From an uncultured Alphaproteobacteria bacterium (GTDB lineage Bacteria > Pseudomonadota > Alphaproteobacteria > Micavibrionales > Micavibrionaceae), in the NCBI GenBank assembly GCA_946480475.1, contig CAMLJM010000013.1, forward strand, positions 6,344 to 70,343: a stretch of 64,000 bases of DNA, in the 5' to 3' direction. The position numbers were made by a program, and so were the translations under genes. This document shows, in pieces, positions 36,607 through 44,979 of this stretch (position 1 is its first letter; every line of letters starts with the position of its first letter). The notes beneath the pieces are model-generated. The model was not told the origin of the DNA and ran no database searches. It was given only the letters and a program-made list of their open reading frames with translations.

Positions 36607-37617
36607 TTAAATATCGAACAACGTTTTATAAATAATCATCAATACGCCCGCGAATGTGAATGTCATGGGGATGGTCAGAATCCACGCCCAGACAATATTC
36701 CCCACAACGCCCCAGCGCACCGCTGAGAGGCGTTTGGTGGCGCCAACACCCATAATCGATGTCGTAATCACCTGTGTGGTGCTCACGGGGATACCGAGAT
36801 GGGAAGCACCGCCGATAATAATAGATGCTGTTGTTTCTGCCGCAAAACCATGCACAGGCTGAAGTTTGATCATTTTGCTGCCCAGCGTATGGATAATGCG
36901 CCAGCCGCCCATCATGGTCCCCGCACCCATAGCGAGCGCACAGGTAACCTTGACCCAGAGCGGCACGCTGAAAGCTTCCTGCGGATAAACGACAATCAGC
37001 GCCAGGGCGATAATACCCATAGATTTCTGCGCATCGTTCAAGCCATGTGTTATAGCCATGAAACCCGCAGATAAGATCTGTAATTTGCCAAATACTTTGC
37101 TGACACGTGTGGGAGACATTTTATAGATCAGCCATGTCAGGATCGTCATGACCATAAAACCGATCACGACACCAAGCACAGGGGAACTCAGCATCGGATA
37201 GATCACTTTATGCAGCAGTTTATCGAAATGTATATTTTCATGGCCGCTGACATTACTGGAGAACCACGCCGCGCCCAGCAAGGAACCGATAATCGCGTGA
37301 GAAGAACTTGTGGGCAGGCCCTTATACCAGGTAATCAGATTCCAGATGATTGCCGCCAATACCGTGCAAAGAATGGTATGGAGTGTTACTGTCTCAACAC
37401 CCACAAGGCCGCTACCGATTGTAGCAGCGACTTCAGTTCCCATCAGCGCGCCTATAAAGTTCAGGATACCGGCGTAAAGCACGGCCACCAGCGGCGTCAG
37501 CACGCGCGTGGATACGACTGTTGCAATCGCGTTCGCCGAGTCATGAAAACCGTTGATAAAATCGAATCCCAGCGTCAGCAGAACGACAAGGATCAGCAAC
37601 AGCGGAATGGCATCCAT
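36607..37617 (-). CDS. pitA: Inorganic phosphate transporter, Pit family
   Basis: 336 residues with about 10 membrane segments. The Pit signatures are present twice: GFDFINGFHDSANAIATVVSTRVL near the N-terminus and GFMAITHGLNDAQKSMGIIALAL in the second half, the internal repeat of PiT carriers, which move metal-phosphate with protons. It follows the DUF47 gene by 11 bases; this gene pair is a common two-component unit. The substrate may be phosphate or a phosphate-metal complex. Confidence 0.93.
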   Translation of the reverse strand: MDAIPLLLILVVLLTLGFDFINGFHDSANAIATVVSTRVLTPLVAVLYAGILNFIGALMGTEVAATIGSGLVGVETVTLHTILCTVLAAIIWNLITWYKGLPTSSSHAIIGSLLGAAWFSSNVSGHENIHFDKLLHKVIYPMLSSPVLGVVIGFMVMTILTWLIYKMSPTRVSKVFGKLQILSAGFMAITHGLNDAQKSMGIIALALIVVYPQEAFSVPLWVKVTCALAMGAGTMMGGWRIIHTLGSKMIKLQPVHGFAAETTASIIIGGASHLGIPVSTTQVITTSIMGVGATKRLSAVRWGVVGNIVWAWILTIPMTFTFAGVLMIIYKTLFDI

Positions 37618-37628
37618 TATTATGACCC

Positions 37629-38270
37629 TTAGCTGTGTTTCAGGACGATCTGCAGCGCGACACCCGCAGCATCACGATAACGATCAACGACTTTCTCCAG
37701 CATGTCATATATGTCCTTGCGTAGAATCAGGTCGCGGGCATCGGTATTATCCCTGAACAGCGCGACAAGCAGCTCACCAAGAATGGCATCACCTTTGTTT
37801 TCGAGTTCCTGCAACTGGTTTGCCTTGGCGATGATGCGTTCGTCATCGTGACCAGCCTTGGTCAATTCCCTGACCATTTCTTCCATGGCTTCGGCTTCCT
37901 GTACAATCACATCGATCTGGCGCGAGAAATCACCCCTCACACTATTGATACGGTGTGTGGCAAGACGCTCTTTGATCTTCTCGATGGTTTTGGGGATCTT
38001 ATAGAGATCGGCGGCGATGTCCTGAATGTCCTCGCGATCGAAAGGGGTAATATAAGTACGGCAGAGTTCGGCGGTAATCTGCCCTGTCAGTTCTTTTGAT
38101 TTGCGGCGTGATGTCGTTATGGCCTCGGCTGCCTTTGCCTGTTGCTCCGCATCGGTACTTTCTACAAAGGTTTTCAGGTGCACAGCGCATTCGCGCGCCT
38201 GGGTGGAGAGGCCCTCCAGCAATACGCAGAACTTGTTATCTTTCGGTTTCAGGAAGGGCAGCTTGAGCAT
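37629..38270 (-). CDS. DUF47 (PhoU-like) phosphate transport partner of Pit
   Basis: 213 residues, all helical, PhoU-like. The pattern FCVLLEGLSTQARECAVHLKTFVE and the C-terminal DIYDMLEKVVDRYRDAAGVALQIVLKHS match DUF47. Members usually sit beside pit genes and are thought to modulate Pit activity, perhaps through metal binding. It is the first gene of the unit and is divergent from amt. Confidence 0.92.
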   Translation of the reverse strand: MLKLPFLKPKDNKFCVLLEGLSTQARECAVHLKTFVESTDAEQQAKAAEAITTSRRKSKELTGQITAELCRTYITPFDREDIQDIAADLYKIPKTIEKIKERLATHRINSVRGDFSRQIDVIVQEAEAMEEMVRELTKAGHDDERIIAKANQLQELENKGDAILGELLVALFRDNTDARDLILRKDIYDMLEKVVDRYRDAAGVALQIVLKHS

Positions 38271-38314
38271 CTGGACCTCAGTTTTTAGTTTGGAATGGCA
38301 TCAACTTACCTGAA

Positions 38315-38343
38315 AATGCGGCACGGCACAAAATAGCCGCATT
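38315..38343. repeat. Inverted repeat between the pit unit and amt
   Basis: AATGCGGC (38315-38322) pairs with GCCGCATT (38336-38343), a perfect 8-base stem with a 13-base loop in the 158-base divergent gap. It could be an operator or leader structure. Confidence 0.35.
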
Positions 38344-38428
38344 AGTTATGCGTTTTTTCGTTGACTGATATGCATAATGAAGTTTAAAAAGGGAAAATTG
38401 ACGCGCAGCAGCAATAGAGGCCAGCCCC

Positions 38429-39823
38429 ATGAAAGAAAAATTATCATTATTTGTCAGCATATTAACATTGATGTCCTTTGCATGTCCTTCATGGGCGCAA
38501 GAATCGGCAGCTATGCCTGAATTCAACTCTGGAGATACGGCCTGGATGCTGGTTTCAGCCCTGCTGGTGCTGATGATGACAATTCCCGGTCTCGCACTGT
38601 TCTATGGCGGCCTCGTCAAAAAGGACAACGTGCTGGCCACCCTCATGCAATCCCTGGCCGTTTGTGCCGTGGTGAGCGTGGTCTGGCCCGTGATCGGTTA
38701 CTCGCTGGCGCTGACGGAAGGTTCTTCCTTTATCGGCGGCCTTTCGAAATTCATGCTCTCCGGCGTTACGCCGCAATCCGCAAGCGGCACAATCCCCGAA
38801 ACCGTATTTATCATGTTCCAGATGACATTCGCGATCATCACCATCGCGTTGCTGGTGGGTGCCGTGGCTGACCGTATCAAGTTCTCCGCTTTGCTGGCCT
38901 TCACACCATTATGGCTGATCTGCGTTTATGCCCCGATTGCGCATTGGGTGTGGGGTCCTGGTGGTTTCCTGGGCGGTGTCGGCATGACTGACTATGCAGG
39001 CTTTCTGGGTCTGGGCACCGCGCTTGATTTCGCCGGCGGCGCCGTCGTTCACATTAACTCAGGCGTAGCGGGTCTGGTGGCCGCGATTGTGCTGGGTCGT
39101 TCCCTACGCGCCGACAAAAGCCCCTCGACTTCCAACAACCTTGTCATGAGTGTTATGGGTACGGGTTTGTTGTGGGTGGGCTGGTTCGGTTTTAATGCAG
39201 GCTCTGCCCTGGCAGCGGGCGCTTCCGCAGGTTACGCCATGCTGGTGACCAATACCGCCGCCGGTATGGCCGCCATGGTATGGATTGGCATCGAACTGCT
39301 GCATAAACGCAAAGCCAGCGTGCAGGGTGCCCTTTCGGGTGCTGTTGCCGGTCTGGTCGCGATTACGCCAGCCGCAGGTTTTGTTGATTTCGGAGGCTCC
39401 CTCTTTATCGGCCTGCTGGCAGGTGTCGGATGCTACGCCGCTGTCACATATCTGAAATCATGGATGAAACTTGATGATGCGCTCGATGTCTTCAGCCTGC
39501 ATGGTGTGGGTGGCATTATCGGTGCCCTGCTGACAGGCATCTTTGCAAACCCTGCGATCGGACCTGCCACAGGTTTGCTGTATGGCAACCCGACACAGCT
39601 GGCCGCGCAAATTGTTTCCGTGATCGTTGTGATGGCTTACTCTGGTATCATGACATTTGCACTGCTGATGATTGTGCGTACGGTTACAGGCTTGCGCGTC
39701 AAACCCCGCATTGAATATGAAGGGCTCGACCTGGCCCTTCACGGCGAAACGATTGTCGAACCCAAGGTTCGTCGACGTACGGCTTATCAGATCACGGGCG
39801 GCATCCCGCAAGCTGCGGAATAA
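38429..39823 (+). CDS. amtB: Ammonium transporter, Amt family
   Basis: 464 residues: a signal peptide (~1-22, MSFACPSWAQ), then 11 membrane helices. Amt motifs include DTAWMLVSALLVLMMTIPGLALFYGGL, the HWVWGPGGFLGGVGMTDYAGG-like stretch, DFAGGAVVHINSGVAGLVAA, WFGFNAGSALAA, and the second pore histidine in FSLHGVGGIIGALLTGIF. No glnK is adjacent, which is unusual for the usual glnK-amtB pair. A strong terminator follows. Confidence 0.95.
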   Translation: MKEKLSLFVSILTLMSFACPSWAQESAAMPEFNSGDTAWMLVSALLVLMMTIPGLALFYGGLVKKDNVLATLMQSLAVCAVVSVVWPVIGYSLALTEGSSFIGGLSKFMLSGVTPQSASGTIPETVFIMFQMTFAIITIALLVGAVADRIKFSALLAFTPLWLICVYAPIAHWVWGPGGFLGGVGMTDYAGFLGLGTALDFAGGAVVHINSGVAGLVAAIVLGRSLRADKSPSTSNNLVMSVMGTGLLWVGWFGFNAGSALAAGASAGYAMLVTNTAAGMAAMVWIGIELLHKRKASVQGALSGAVAGLVAITPAAGFVDFGGSLFIGLLAGVGCYAAVTYLKSWMKLDDALDVFSLHGVGGIIGALLTGIFANPAIGPATGLLYGNPTQLAAQIVSVIVVMAYSGIMTFALLMIVRTVTGLRVKPRIEYEGLDLALHGETIVEPKVRRRTAYQITGGIPQAAE

Positions 39824-39866
39824 AAACCACTAGGGCGTAGTTGAACAGTAAGCTGACTAAAAGAAG

Positions 39867-39898
39867 ACCCCGGGCCAAAATCCCGGGGTTTTCTTTTT
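39867..39898 (+). terminator. Rho-independent terminator of amtB
   Basis: ACCCCGGG / CCCGGGGT stem with a 7-base loop (39867-39889), followed by TTTCTTTTT. Confidence 0.9.
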
Positions 39899-39916
39899 AA
39901 GATAAATTTCTTGTGA

Positions 39917-39966
39917 ACTACTATCTATTGTGTTTGCGGACCTTAAAAAACCCTATATATTGAAGA
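39917..39966 (+). promoter_or_regulatory. Tandem NrdR boxes over the nrdB promoter
   Basis: CTATCTATTG at 39921-39930 (9 of 10) and CTATATATTG at 39953-39962 (10 of 10) match the NrdR core CWATATATWG. They are 32 bases apart, three helical turns, as NrdR requires. They overlap a likely promoter, TTGCGG (39934-39939), 16 bases, TATATT (39956-39961), so NrdR binding would block it. Confidence 0.75.
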
Positions 39967-40019
39967 TGAGAATGGTTCGCAATAATTCCCATATGTTGCC
40001 GCCATACTCAATCTCCCCC

Positions 40020-40028
40020 TGTGGATGA
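40020..40028 (-). promoter_or_regulatory. Near-consensus DnaA box upstream of nrdB
   Basis: TCATCCACA on the minus strand, one base from TTATCCACA. It is 81 bases before the nrdB ATG and mirrors the DnaA boxes at nrdA. Confidence 0.4.
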
Positions 40029-40108
40029 ATCCTGAAAAGGACTCGGACTCAAGTGGGGATTTCCTTATGAGTCAATGTTAGATCCCCTTATCCGATGGAG
40101 TTACTTTT

Positions 40109-41170
40109 ATGTCCGCCAAAGCCGTCCTCGATGATGTCACCGGTTCACCGTCCCCGCTGCTGCAGGAGCGCCATGTTTACAAGCCGTTCCTGTATCCGTG
40201 GTGTTACGAGGCGTGGCTGACACAGCAGCGTATTCACTGGATTCCGGAAGAAGTGCCGCTGGCCGAAGACGTGCGCGACTGGAAAAAGAAACTGACCCCA
40301 TCAGAGAAAAATCTGATGACGCAAATTTTCCGCTTCTTCACCCAGTCGGACGTGGAAGTGAACAATTGCTACATGAAGCATTACAGCCAGGTGTTTGGCC
40401 CGGTTGAAGTGCAGATGATGCTCTCCGCCTTTTCTAACATTGAAACCGTGCATATTGCCGCTTATTCACACCTGCTGGATACCATCGGTATGCCGGAAGT
40501 CGAATATTCAGCCTTCCTGCAGTACAAGGCCATGAAGGACAAATTCGATTACATGCAGAATGCGTCGATGAAATCCCGCCGCGATATTGCCAAGACCATG
40601 GCGATGTTCGGCGCCTTTACCGAAGGCCTGCAGTTGTTTGCATCTTTCGCCATTCTGATGAACTTCCCACGCTTCAACAAGATGAAGGGCATGGGCCAGA
40701 TCGTGACATGGTCGGTGCGTGATGAAACATTGCACTGCCTGTCGATGATCAAACTGTTCAATGCTTTCATCGCCGAGAACCAGGATATCTGGGATGCGGA
40801 CCTGAAGCGCGAGATCACAGAATCCTGCCAGACCATCGTCGGTTTCGAAGACAAATTCATCGACCTTGCGTTCGAGCAGGGTGATGTTGAAGGCCTGACA
40901 CCGCAGGAAGTGAAGAATTATATCCGCTACATCGGCGACCGCCGTCTGCAGCAGTTGAACCTTGAGCCGGTATTCGGTATCGAGAAGAATCCGCTGCCAT
41001 GGATGGACCAGATGCTGAACGGTGCGGAACATACCAACTTCTTCGAAAACCGCGCAACGGAATATTCGAAAGCATCGACCCAAGGCACATGGGAAGAAGT
41101 ATTCTCGGACGATGTGTTCAGCGGCAATTATGCAAAGCCGGATGAAAAATCGGCTGATGCCGCTGAATAG
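40109..41170 (+). CDS. nrdB: Class I ribonucleoside-diphosphate reductase, beta subunit
   Basis: 353 residues. It houses the di-metal/tyrosyl radical cofactor used by NrdA. Ligands visible are D81, E112 and H115 of the ETVHIAAY motif with the radical tyrosine at 119, a glutamate in FTEGLQLF, and ETLH in VRDETLHCL. Tyr is conserved, so this is a tyrosyl-radical subclass, Fe or Mn. There is no N-terminal ATP-cone. It stands alone between its own promoter and terminator, away from nrdA. Confidence 0.96.
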   Translation: MSAKAVLDDVTGSPSPLLQERHVYKPFLYPWCYEAWLTQQRIHWIPEEVPLAEDVRDWKKKLTPSEKNLMTQIFRFFTQSDVEVNNCYMKHYSQVFGPVEVQMMLSAFSNIETVHIAAYSHLLDTIGMPEVEYSAFLQYKAMKDKFDYMQNASMKSRRDIAKTMAMFGAFTEGLQLFASFAILMNFPRFNKMKGMGQIVTWSVRDETLHCLSMIKLFNAFIAENQDIWDADLKREITESCQTIVGFEDKFIDLAFEQGDVEGLTPQEVKNYIRYIGDRRLQQLNLEPVFGIEKNPLPWMDQMLNGAEHTNFFENRATEYSKASTQGTWEEVFSDDVFSGNYAKPDEKSADAAE

Positions 41171-41186
41171 AAAATCAGACAGAAAT

Positions 41187-41214
41187 AAAACCCCGCTCAT
41201 CAGCGGGGTTTTTT
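41187..41214 (+). terminator. Bidirectional terminator after nrdB
   Basis: AAAACCCCGCT / AGCGGGGTTTT with a 4-base loop (41187-41212). T runs occur on both strands, so it can also end the convergent gene at 41223. Confidence 0.9.
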
Positions 41215-41222
41215 ATTATCCA

Positions 41223-41588
41223 TTAGTAAACCTGGTAATCAGGATAACCCACCAGCCTAAGCGCCCTGCCTAATGCGAGGCCGCTTGCCTGTGCTTGTGC
41301 AAGCGTACCAAGCTCTGGCGGTCCACAGCCATTATCCATACGCGCCTGCCGGAACAAGGCCATTAATTCATGAATGTCAGAGGGAAGTTCACGTTGATCA
41401 GAGGCTGGATGCCCGCTACATTCCATCGCGGCTTCCTGCTGGTACTGCTTGGGGTTCGGACTTCCTTTGACTTTCACCACGTAGCGATAAGCATGCGGAT
41501 ATTCGTCTGCCGCCAGATTATAGAGATGGCGGAGCGGAACGCCCAGAACCGGTTCGATATCTTCGATCTTGATGAGAATTTTTGTCAC
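41223..41588 (-). CDS. Hypothetical protein
   Basis: I use the GTG at 41588, preceded 7 bases away by AGGA; the frame runs back to 41630. The 121-residue product starts VTKILIKIEDIEPVLGVPLRHLYNLAADEYPHA and has a Cys/His/Pro segment (MECSGHPASDQRE). It has no signal peptide or membrane helix. Function and family are unknown. It converges on nrdB. Confidence 0.6.
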   Translation of the reverse strand: MTKILIKIEDIEPVLGVPLRHLYNLAADEYPHAYRYVVKVKGSPNPKQYQQEAAMECSGHPASDQRELPSDIHELMALFRQARMDNGCGPPELGTLAQAQASGLALGRALRLVGYPDYQVY

Positions 41589-41674
41589 CCTGTTTCCTTT
41601 GAAAATAAATCCAATCAGGATGGCATGCAACGATTGCTGTCGCTGCGACGCAAAAGAACGGGCAAGGGAAAAAT

Positions 41675-41690
41675 CCCGCTATTGTGCGGG
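41675..41690 (-). terminator. Terminator overlapping the end of the gene at 41679
   Basis: CCCGC / GCGGG with a 6-base loop. On the minus strand it is followed by ATTTTT and lies across the stop codon of the secreted-protein gene. Confidence 0.6.
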
Positions 41691-42128
41691 GTTCTTTATG
41701 GGATGCGCCTTCTCACGCAATACCTGCCACGCTTTCTCACTATAGTAGTTACAACCGCCAGGGCCTGCATAATCCCAACCGCCCAATTTTCGGGAACTAA
41801 AAAGATACTCGCCTGTACTGCCCACTTCCAGATGCGGACCCCATTTTTGATAGAAGTTAGAAAAATGCGCTTTGAAGGTAGCGGGCATCTTTTCAGGCCC
41901 GTTATAGAGGTCAACAATTTCGAAGGTCACGATACTGTCGCCTTCCCCTTCCTCACGGATTAAGGGGATATTGGGTGCTGTTTTGATATCAAGAACTTTG
42001 GCTTTAACGATGAGTTCGTTCTGTGGAATTACATCCTCTGCGCCGTCTTTCACTGCGCAGCTTAAAGCCCATGACGAAGTGGGAAATATCATTAAGGCTA
42101 ACAGGCTGTAAAATATAATTTTTTTCAT
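41679..42128 (-). CDS. Small secreted hypothetical protein
   Basis: 149 residues with a signal peptide (FYSLLALMIFPTSSWA, cleavage near residue 21). The mature domain reads as a beta barrel (ELIVKAKVLDIKT, SIVTFEIVDLYNGPEKMPATFKAHFS, GEYLFSS) with a terminal CNYYSEKAW. It has two cysteines that could pair (ALSCAV and GGCNYY). The shape recalls TIMP/NTR-like or OB-fold secreted proteins, but this is only an impression. Confidence 0.65.
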   Translation of the reverse strand: MKKIIFYSLLALMIFPTSSWALSCAVKDGAEDVIPQNELIVKAKVLDIKTAPNIPLIREEGEGDSIVTFEIVDLYNGPEKMPATFKAHFSNFYQKWGPHLEVGSTGEYLFSSRKLGGWDYAGPGGCNYYSEKAWQVLREKAHPIKNPAQ

Positions 42129-42203
42129 GACATTCTTCCTTATATCTTATTGCTTCATGGGATAGACGGTGCAGCCTTATAAATCCTTGGAAGAAATCTA
42201 AAG

Positions 42204-42232
42204 AAAAAGGCGGTGTTGCCACCGCCCTTTTT
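42204..42232 (-). terminator. Bidirectional terminator after the FMN reductase gene
   Basis: GGCGGTG / CACCGCC with a 4-base loop (42209-42226), A-rich before and T-rich after. On the minus strand it reads into TTTTTCTTT, ending the gene at 42235. Confidence 0.9.
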
Positions 42233-42234
42233 AT

Positions 42235-42819
42235 TTAAGCCGCCATTTGCTTTTTCGCGCTGGCATGAAGATCGACCCAGCCGGCAAATTTATCAATAAA
42301 GCCTTGCAGGAATTTTTTGGTGCCCTCATTCACCACATTATTGTCGGCATCAAAATTTTCATCCTTATAGGCAATGTACATTTCAGGTTGCCCCATAGTC
42401 GGCATATCAAGGAAGCCGCCCGTGATTGCACGCAAATGGTTCTGGGCCACAGCCGTGCCAATAGCACCGGGCGATGTACCGCAAATAGCAGCAGGTTTAC
42501 CCGCGAATGAGCTTTTGCCATACGGACGTGACGCCCAGTCGATAGCATTCTTCAAGACACCGGGTATAGAGCGGTTATATTCCGGTGTGATGAACAAGAC
42601 GCCATCCGCCGACTCAATTTCGTTTTTCATTTTTGTTACAGATGCCGGTACGTTTGCTTCCAGATCCTGATTGAACAGCGGCACGTCGCCAATATTCACA
42701 AAGACGAATTCCATTTTCCCCCCCGTTCTTTCTTGGGCCAGTTTCTCAAGCGCCAGGCCCAGTTTCTTGTTATAGGATTCCTTACGCAGGCTTCCGACAA
42801 TCACGGCAATCTTAGACAT
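42235..42819 (-). CDS. NADPH-dependent FMN reductase
   Basis: 194 residues with a flavodoxin-like fold. It has the FMN phosphate loop GSLRKESYNKKLGLAL and TPEYNRSIPGVLKNAIDWASRP, which is the hallmark of ChrR/YieF/ArsH-type reductases. These use NAD(P)H to reduce quinones or metal ions such as chromate. The C-terminal segment PTMGQPEMYIAY also fits. It starts 14 bases after the end of the upstream membrane-protein gene, so they may form one unit. Confidence 0.9.
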   Translation of the reverse strand: MSKIAVIVGSLRKESYNKKLGLALEKLAQERTGGKMEFVFVNIGDVPLFNQDLEANVPASVTKMKNEIESADGVLFITPEYNRSIPGVLKNAIDWASRPYGKSSFAGKPAAICGTSPGAIGTAVAQNHLRAITGGFLDMPTMGQPEMYIAYKDENFDADNNVVNEGTKKFLQGFIDKFAGWVDLHASAKKQMAA

Positions 42820-42833
42820 TCTTTCGTTCCCTT

Positions 42834-43517
42834 CTATGACTTTGAAGTAGTTTGTAGGACTTGCCGCAAATTCACGACGTACAGCAAGATAAAGTAGTAA
42901 AGGTAGAATTCAATGACCTCGCTCGCACGGCCAAAAAGATATATTTCTGTCGCGCCGCCGAACTTGTCGGCCACTTTAATCAGCAGCACCAGCGTTGCCA
43001 GCAACCAGAAACGACCCGGCGGTGTAATCTGTGCCAACCAGGCAGGAAGCTTTTTCTTACCGAACCGCTGGTAGAGCGGCAGCAACAACCCGCCAAAGAT
43101 GACACCAATTTCAAGCAGAAGGCGTGGCTTCTGGTCCAGCCATGCTGATGTGTTGTGAAGGTTGGTTTCTTCCTGGTCATTGATAGCGGCCCAATATTCA
43201 GGGGTCGTCCAGTTCAGGAAATGCTGACCCCAGCTGACCTCTTCGCCGCCAACATAAAAACAACCCAGCGCCGCTACCAGCGCCCACAAGCTGAGATACA
43301 CAGGCGGTTTGAATTTCAGGTCCAGCAGTAACCGCATCGCCGCCGCAAAAGCCAGAACCAGCAAAATAAACTGGAGTGTTTCAACAGGACCGTTTTCCGT
43401 CAGCAGCAGATCATGCGCAGGCCCTGTCACAAGCTTTTCAGCCACAAGTTGAGCGGCCAGCAGAATAAGTGGCAACCAGATCAGAATAATCGGGGAATAG
43501 GTTAGTTTACGCAGCAT
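42834..43517 (-). CDS. Integral membrane protein of unknown function
   Basis: 227 residues with six or so hydrophobic segments (IILIWLPLILLAAQLVAEKL, LQFILLVLAFAAAMRLL, LWALVAALGCFYVGGEEVSWGQHF, LLLEIGVIFGGLLLPLYQRF, FWLLATLVLLIKVADKF, VIEFYLYYFILLYVVNL). The EEVSWGQHFLNW motif between helices is striking and could be a catalytic or binding site. Family not recognised. The FMN reductase follows 14 bases later. Confidence 0.7.
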   Translation of the reverse strand: MLRKLTYSPIILIWLPLILLAAQLVAEKLVTGPAHDLLLTENGPVETLQFILLVLAFAAAMRLLLDLKFKPPVYLSLWALVAALGCFYVGGEEVSWGQHFLNWTTPEYWAAINDQEETNLHNTSAWLDQKPRLLLEIGVIFGGLLLPLYQRFGKKKLPAWLAQITPPGRFWLLATLVLLIKVADKFGGATEIYLFGRASEVIEFYLYYFILLYVVNLRQVLQTTSKS

Positions 43518-43883
43518 AAAGAGCCTTCCTGATATAAGCCCCCGAGATTACCCCTGGCTGATAGACAGGACAACACCCGGGCTGCCAGGAGAGCAAACGA
43601 AATAATATTTCGTCTGCAATGCCAAAAGATCATTTTTCTTGACCAAAAAGACTAAATTCAGGCTTAATCGGTCCATGGCACACCGTACAGTTATTATTAC
43701 TGGTCTTCTCCTTATTGGCGCATAGCGCCAATATACCCTGCCTTTCACCCGAAAATACCTGGTTTTCCAATACCTTCCCCGATAAAGGGCCTGTTAAGAG
43801 CTATCTGCTAAGCTTCTCAAGACAGGAACAGGCTTAAGAAAACGCTGCTTCAAAAAACTAAAACAAATAGAGGGGACAATCCC
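43518..43883. promoter_or_regulatory. 366-base gap between divergent genes
   Basis: No convincing gene. It contains one perfect long palindrome (43713-43733, listed separately) and AGAGGGGACAATCCC just before the ATG at 43884, which gives a ribosome-binding site. The 66-codon minus frame here has no matching leader. Confidence 0.5.
43713..43733. repeat. Perfect 9-base palindrome TATTGGCGC-ATA-GCGCCAATA
   Basis: A 21-base inverted repeat with a 3-base spacer and no T run. It lies 151 bases before the gene at 43884 and 196 bases from the one starting at 43517, so it looks like an operator for a dimeric regulator. Confidence 0.5.
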
Positions 43884-44375
43884 ATGACCATGACAGCACC
43901 CACACACGGCTCAGCCGCACTGGCCGAAATATATAAAAACTGCGTTACTGAAGAACAAGTGCAAGCCGCCAAGAAGAATGTACGCGGCCCTTATCATGTT
44001 GGCGAAACGACGGCTTATGTGTTCCGCCCTATGTCAGACACCAGCAATAAACCCGTCCAACTGCATGTACTGGATACAACAGGCCTTGCCGGTTTGAGCG
44101 AAGGCGGTCGTATGGAAGTCGACATGAATGAACTGGACTCTAGTGAGTATAAAACACGCGCACAGGACTGGTTCGAAACCACTGTGCGCCGTGGCATGGC
44201 CTCACCGCGCGATGTCGTCGTTGTTGTATACGATACAAGCCGTACATATGCACAGGAACTCAGCAGTGAAGCAGCGCAGGAGCAACTAAAAGCCACACTG
44301 GAGAGAATGAGCCGCCCCACATGGAGCGAGCGTGCAGCTTCTGCGTGGAAAACACTGACAGCAAAGCCAGCATAG
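43884..44375 (+). CDS. Hypothetical protein
   Basis: 163 residues, soluble, with no signal peptide. It contains VQLHVLDTTGLAGLSEGGRMEVDMNEL and RDVVVVVYDTSRTYAQELSSEAAQEQL, alternating strands and helices, and a C-terminal TWSERAASAWKTL. No recognisable family. GAGGGG precedes the start, and a terminator lies 55 bases after the stop, so it is a single-gene transcript. Confidence 0.65.
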   Translation: MTMTAPTHGSAALAEIYKNCVTEEQVQAAKKNVRGPYHVGETTAYVFRPMSDTSNKPVQLHVLDTTGLAGLSEGGRMEVDMNELDSSEYKTRAQDWFETTVRRGMASPRDVVVVVYDTSRTYAQELSSEAAQEQLKATLERMSRPTWSERAASAWKTLTAKPA

Positions 44376-44429
44376 CCGGACAAACGACGAATAAGGTGTG
44401 TTAGATTAAGCCGCATAAGGCAAGAAGAT

Positions 44430-44461
44430 CCCCGCAGCCAGGAATGGGCGGGGGTTTTTCT
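44430..44461 (+). terminator. Terminator of the gene at 43884
   Basis: CCCCGC (44430-44435) pairs with GCGGGG (44448-44453), followed by GTTTTTCTTTG. Confidence 0.75.
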
Positions 44462-44464
44462 TTG

Positions 44465-44863
44465 TTACTGGTATCTTAGATGCTCAGTGAAAGATCTTGG
44501 TTTCTCGCCATTACCACATGCAAAGAGTACATACAGCGCATAAGACGTATCATATCTCTCTGCCACAGCAATATTCGCAGCAACTTCTTCTTCGTCTTTG
44601 CCTGACAGTAAAGCGCTCGCTTTGAAGGCATCACGCTTCGCGCCTTCTTCGTGTTGCTGAATAGCCAGATAATGGGCCGCGCATTTATCTGAATTTGTCG
44701 CCTCTCCGTCAGGTCTGTTTTTTGACAACCGCTCAAGCAGATTATCCCGGATTGATTCAGCTGCAGGCGCCAATGGCGGATCGCGGTCCTGATAATAAAG
44801 GGCGGCTGCCGCTATAAAAGCGCCCGCCAACAAACCTGAGCCGAGAAGATGCAGTGTTTTCAT
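44465..44863 (-). CDS. Small membrane-anchored hypothetical protein
   Basis: 132 residues from the ATG at 44863, chosen because TAGGG lies 7 bases ahead; a GTG two codons earlier would sit on that site. One N-terminal helix (LHLLGSGLLAGAFIAAAALYY) anchors a helical, charged periplasmic part with two cysteines (DKCAAHY and FACGNG). Family unknown. Confidence 0.55.
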   Translation of the reverse strand: MKTLHLLGSGLLAGAFIAAAALYYQDRDPPLAPAAESIRDNLLERLSKNRPDGEATNSDKCAAHYLAIQQHEEGAKRDAFKASALLSGKDEEEVAANIAVAERYDTSYALYVLFACGNGEKPRSFTEHLRYQ

Positions 44864-44918
44864 AAGCACACCCTACCGAAAGTCAGGGAAAAGCGCAAAT
44901 TTGGGAATTCTCATAAGG

Positions 44919-44950
44919 AAACCCCGTCAACTCAGGGAGTGACGGGGTTT
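44919..44950 (-). terminator. Hairpin after the fasciclin gene
   Basis: AAACCCCGTCA / TGACGGGGTTT, 11 bases perfect, with a 10-base loop. On the minus strand it is followed by CCTTATG, so the T run is weak but partly inside the stem. Confidence 0.7.
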
Positions 44951-44979
44951 CGGAGGAGGAAAATTCAAAGCAGATTAGA

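Noticed and set aside
38271..38428. Sigma-54 promoter in front of amtB
   Set aside because: GGCAC segments occur, but none has GC exactly 10 bases after GG as the -24/-12 element requires.
43548..43748. 66-codon minus-strand frame between the membrane protein and 43884 genes
   Set aside because: It covers the long palindrome and has no ribosome-binding site; I regard the gap as regulatory.
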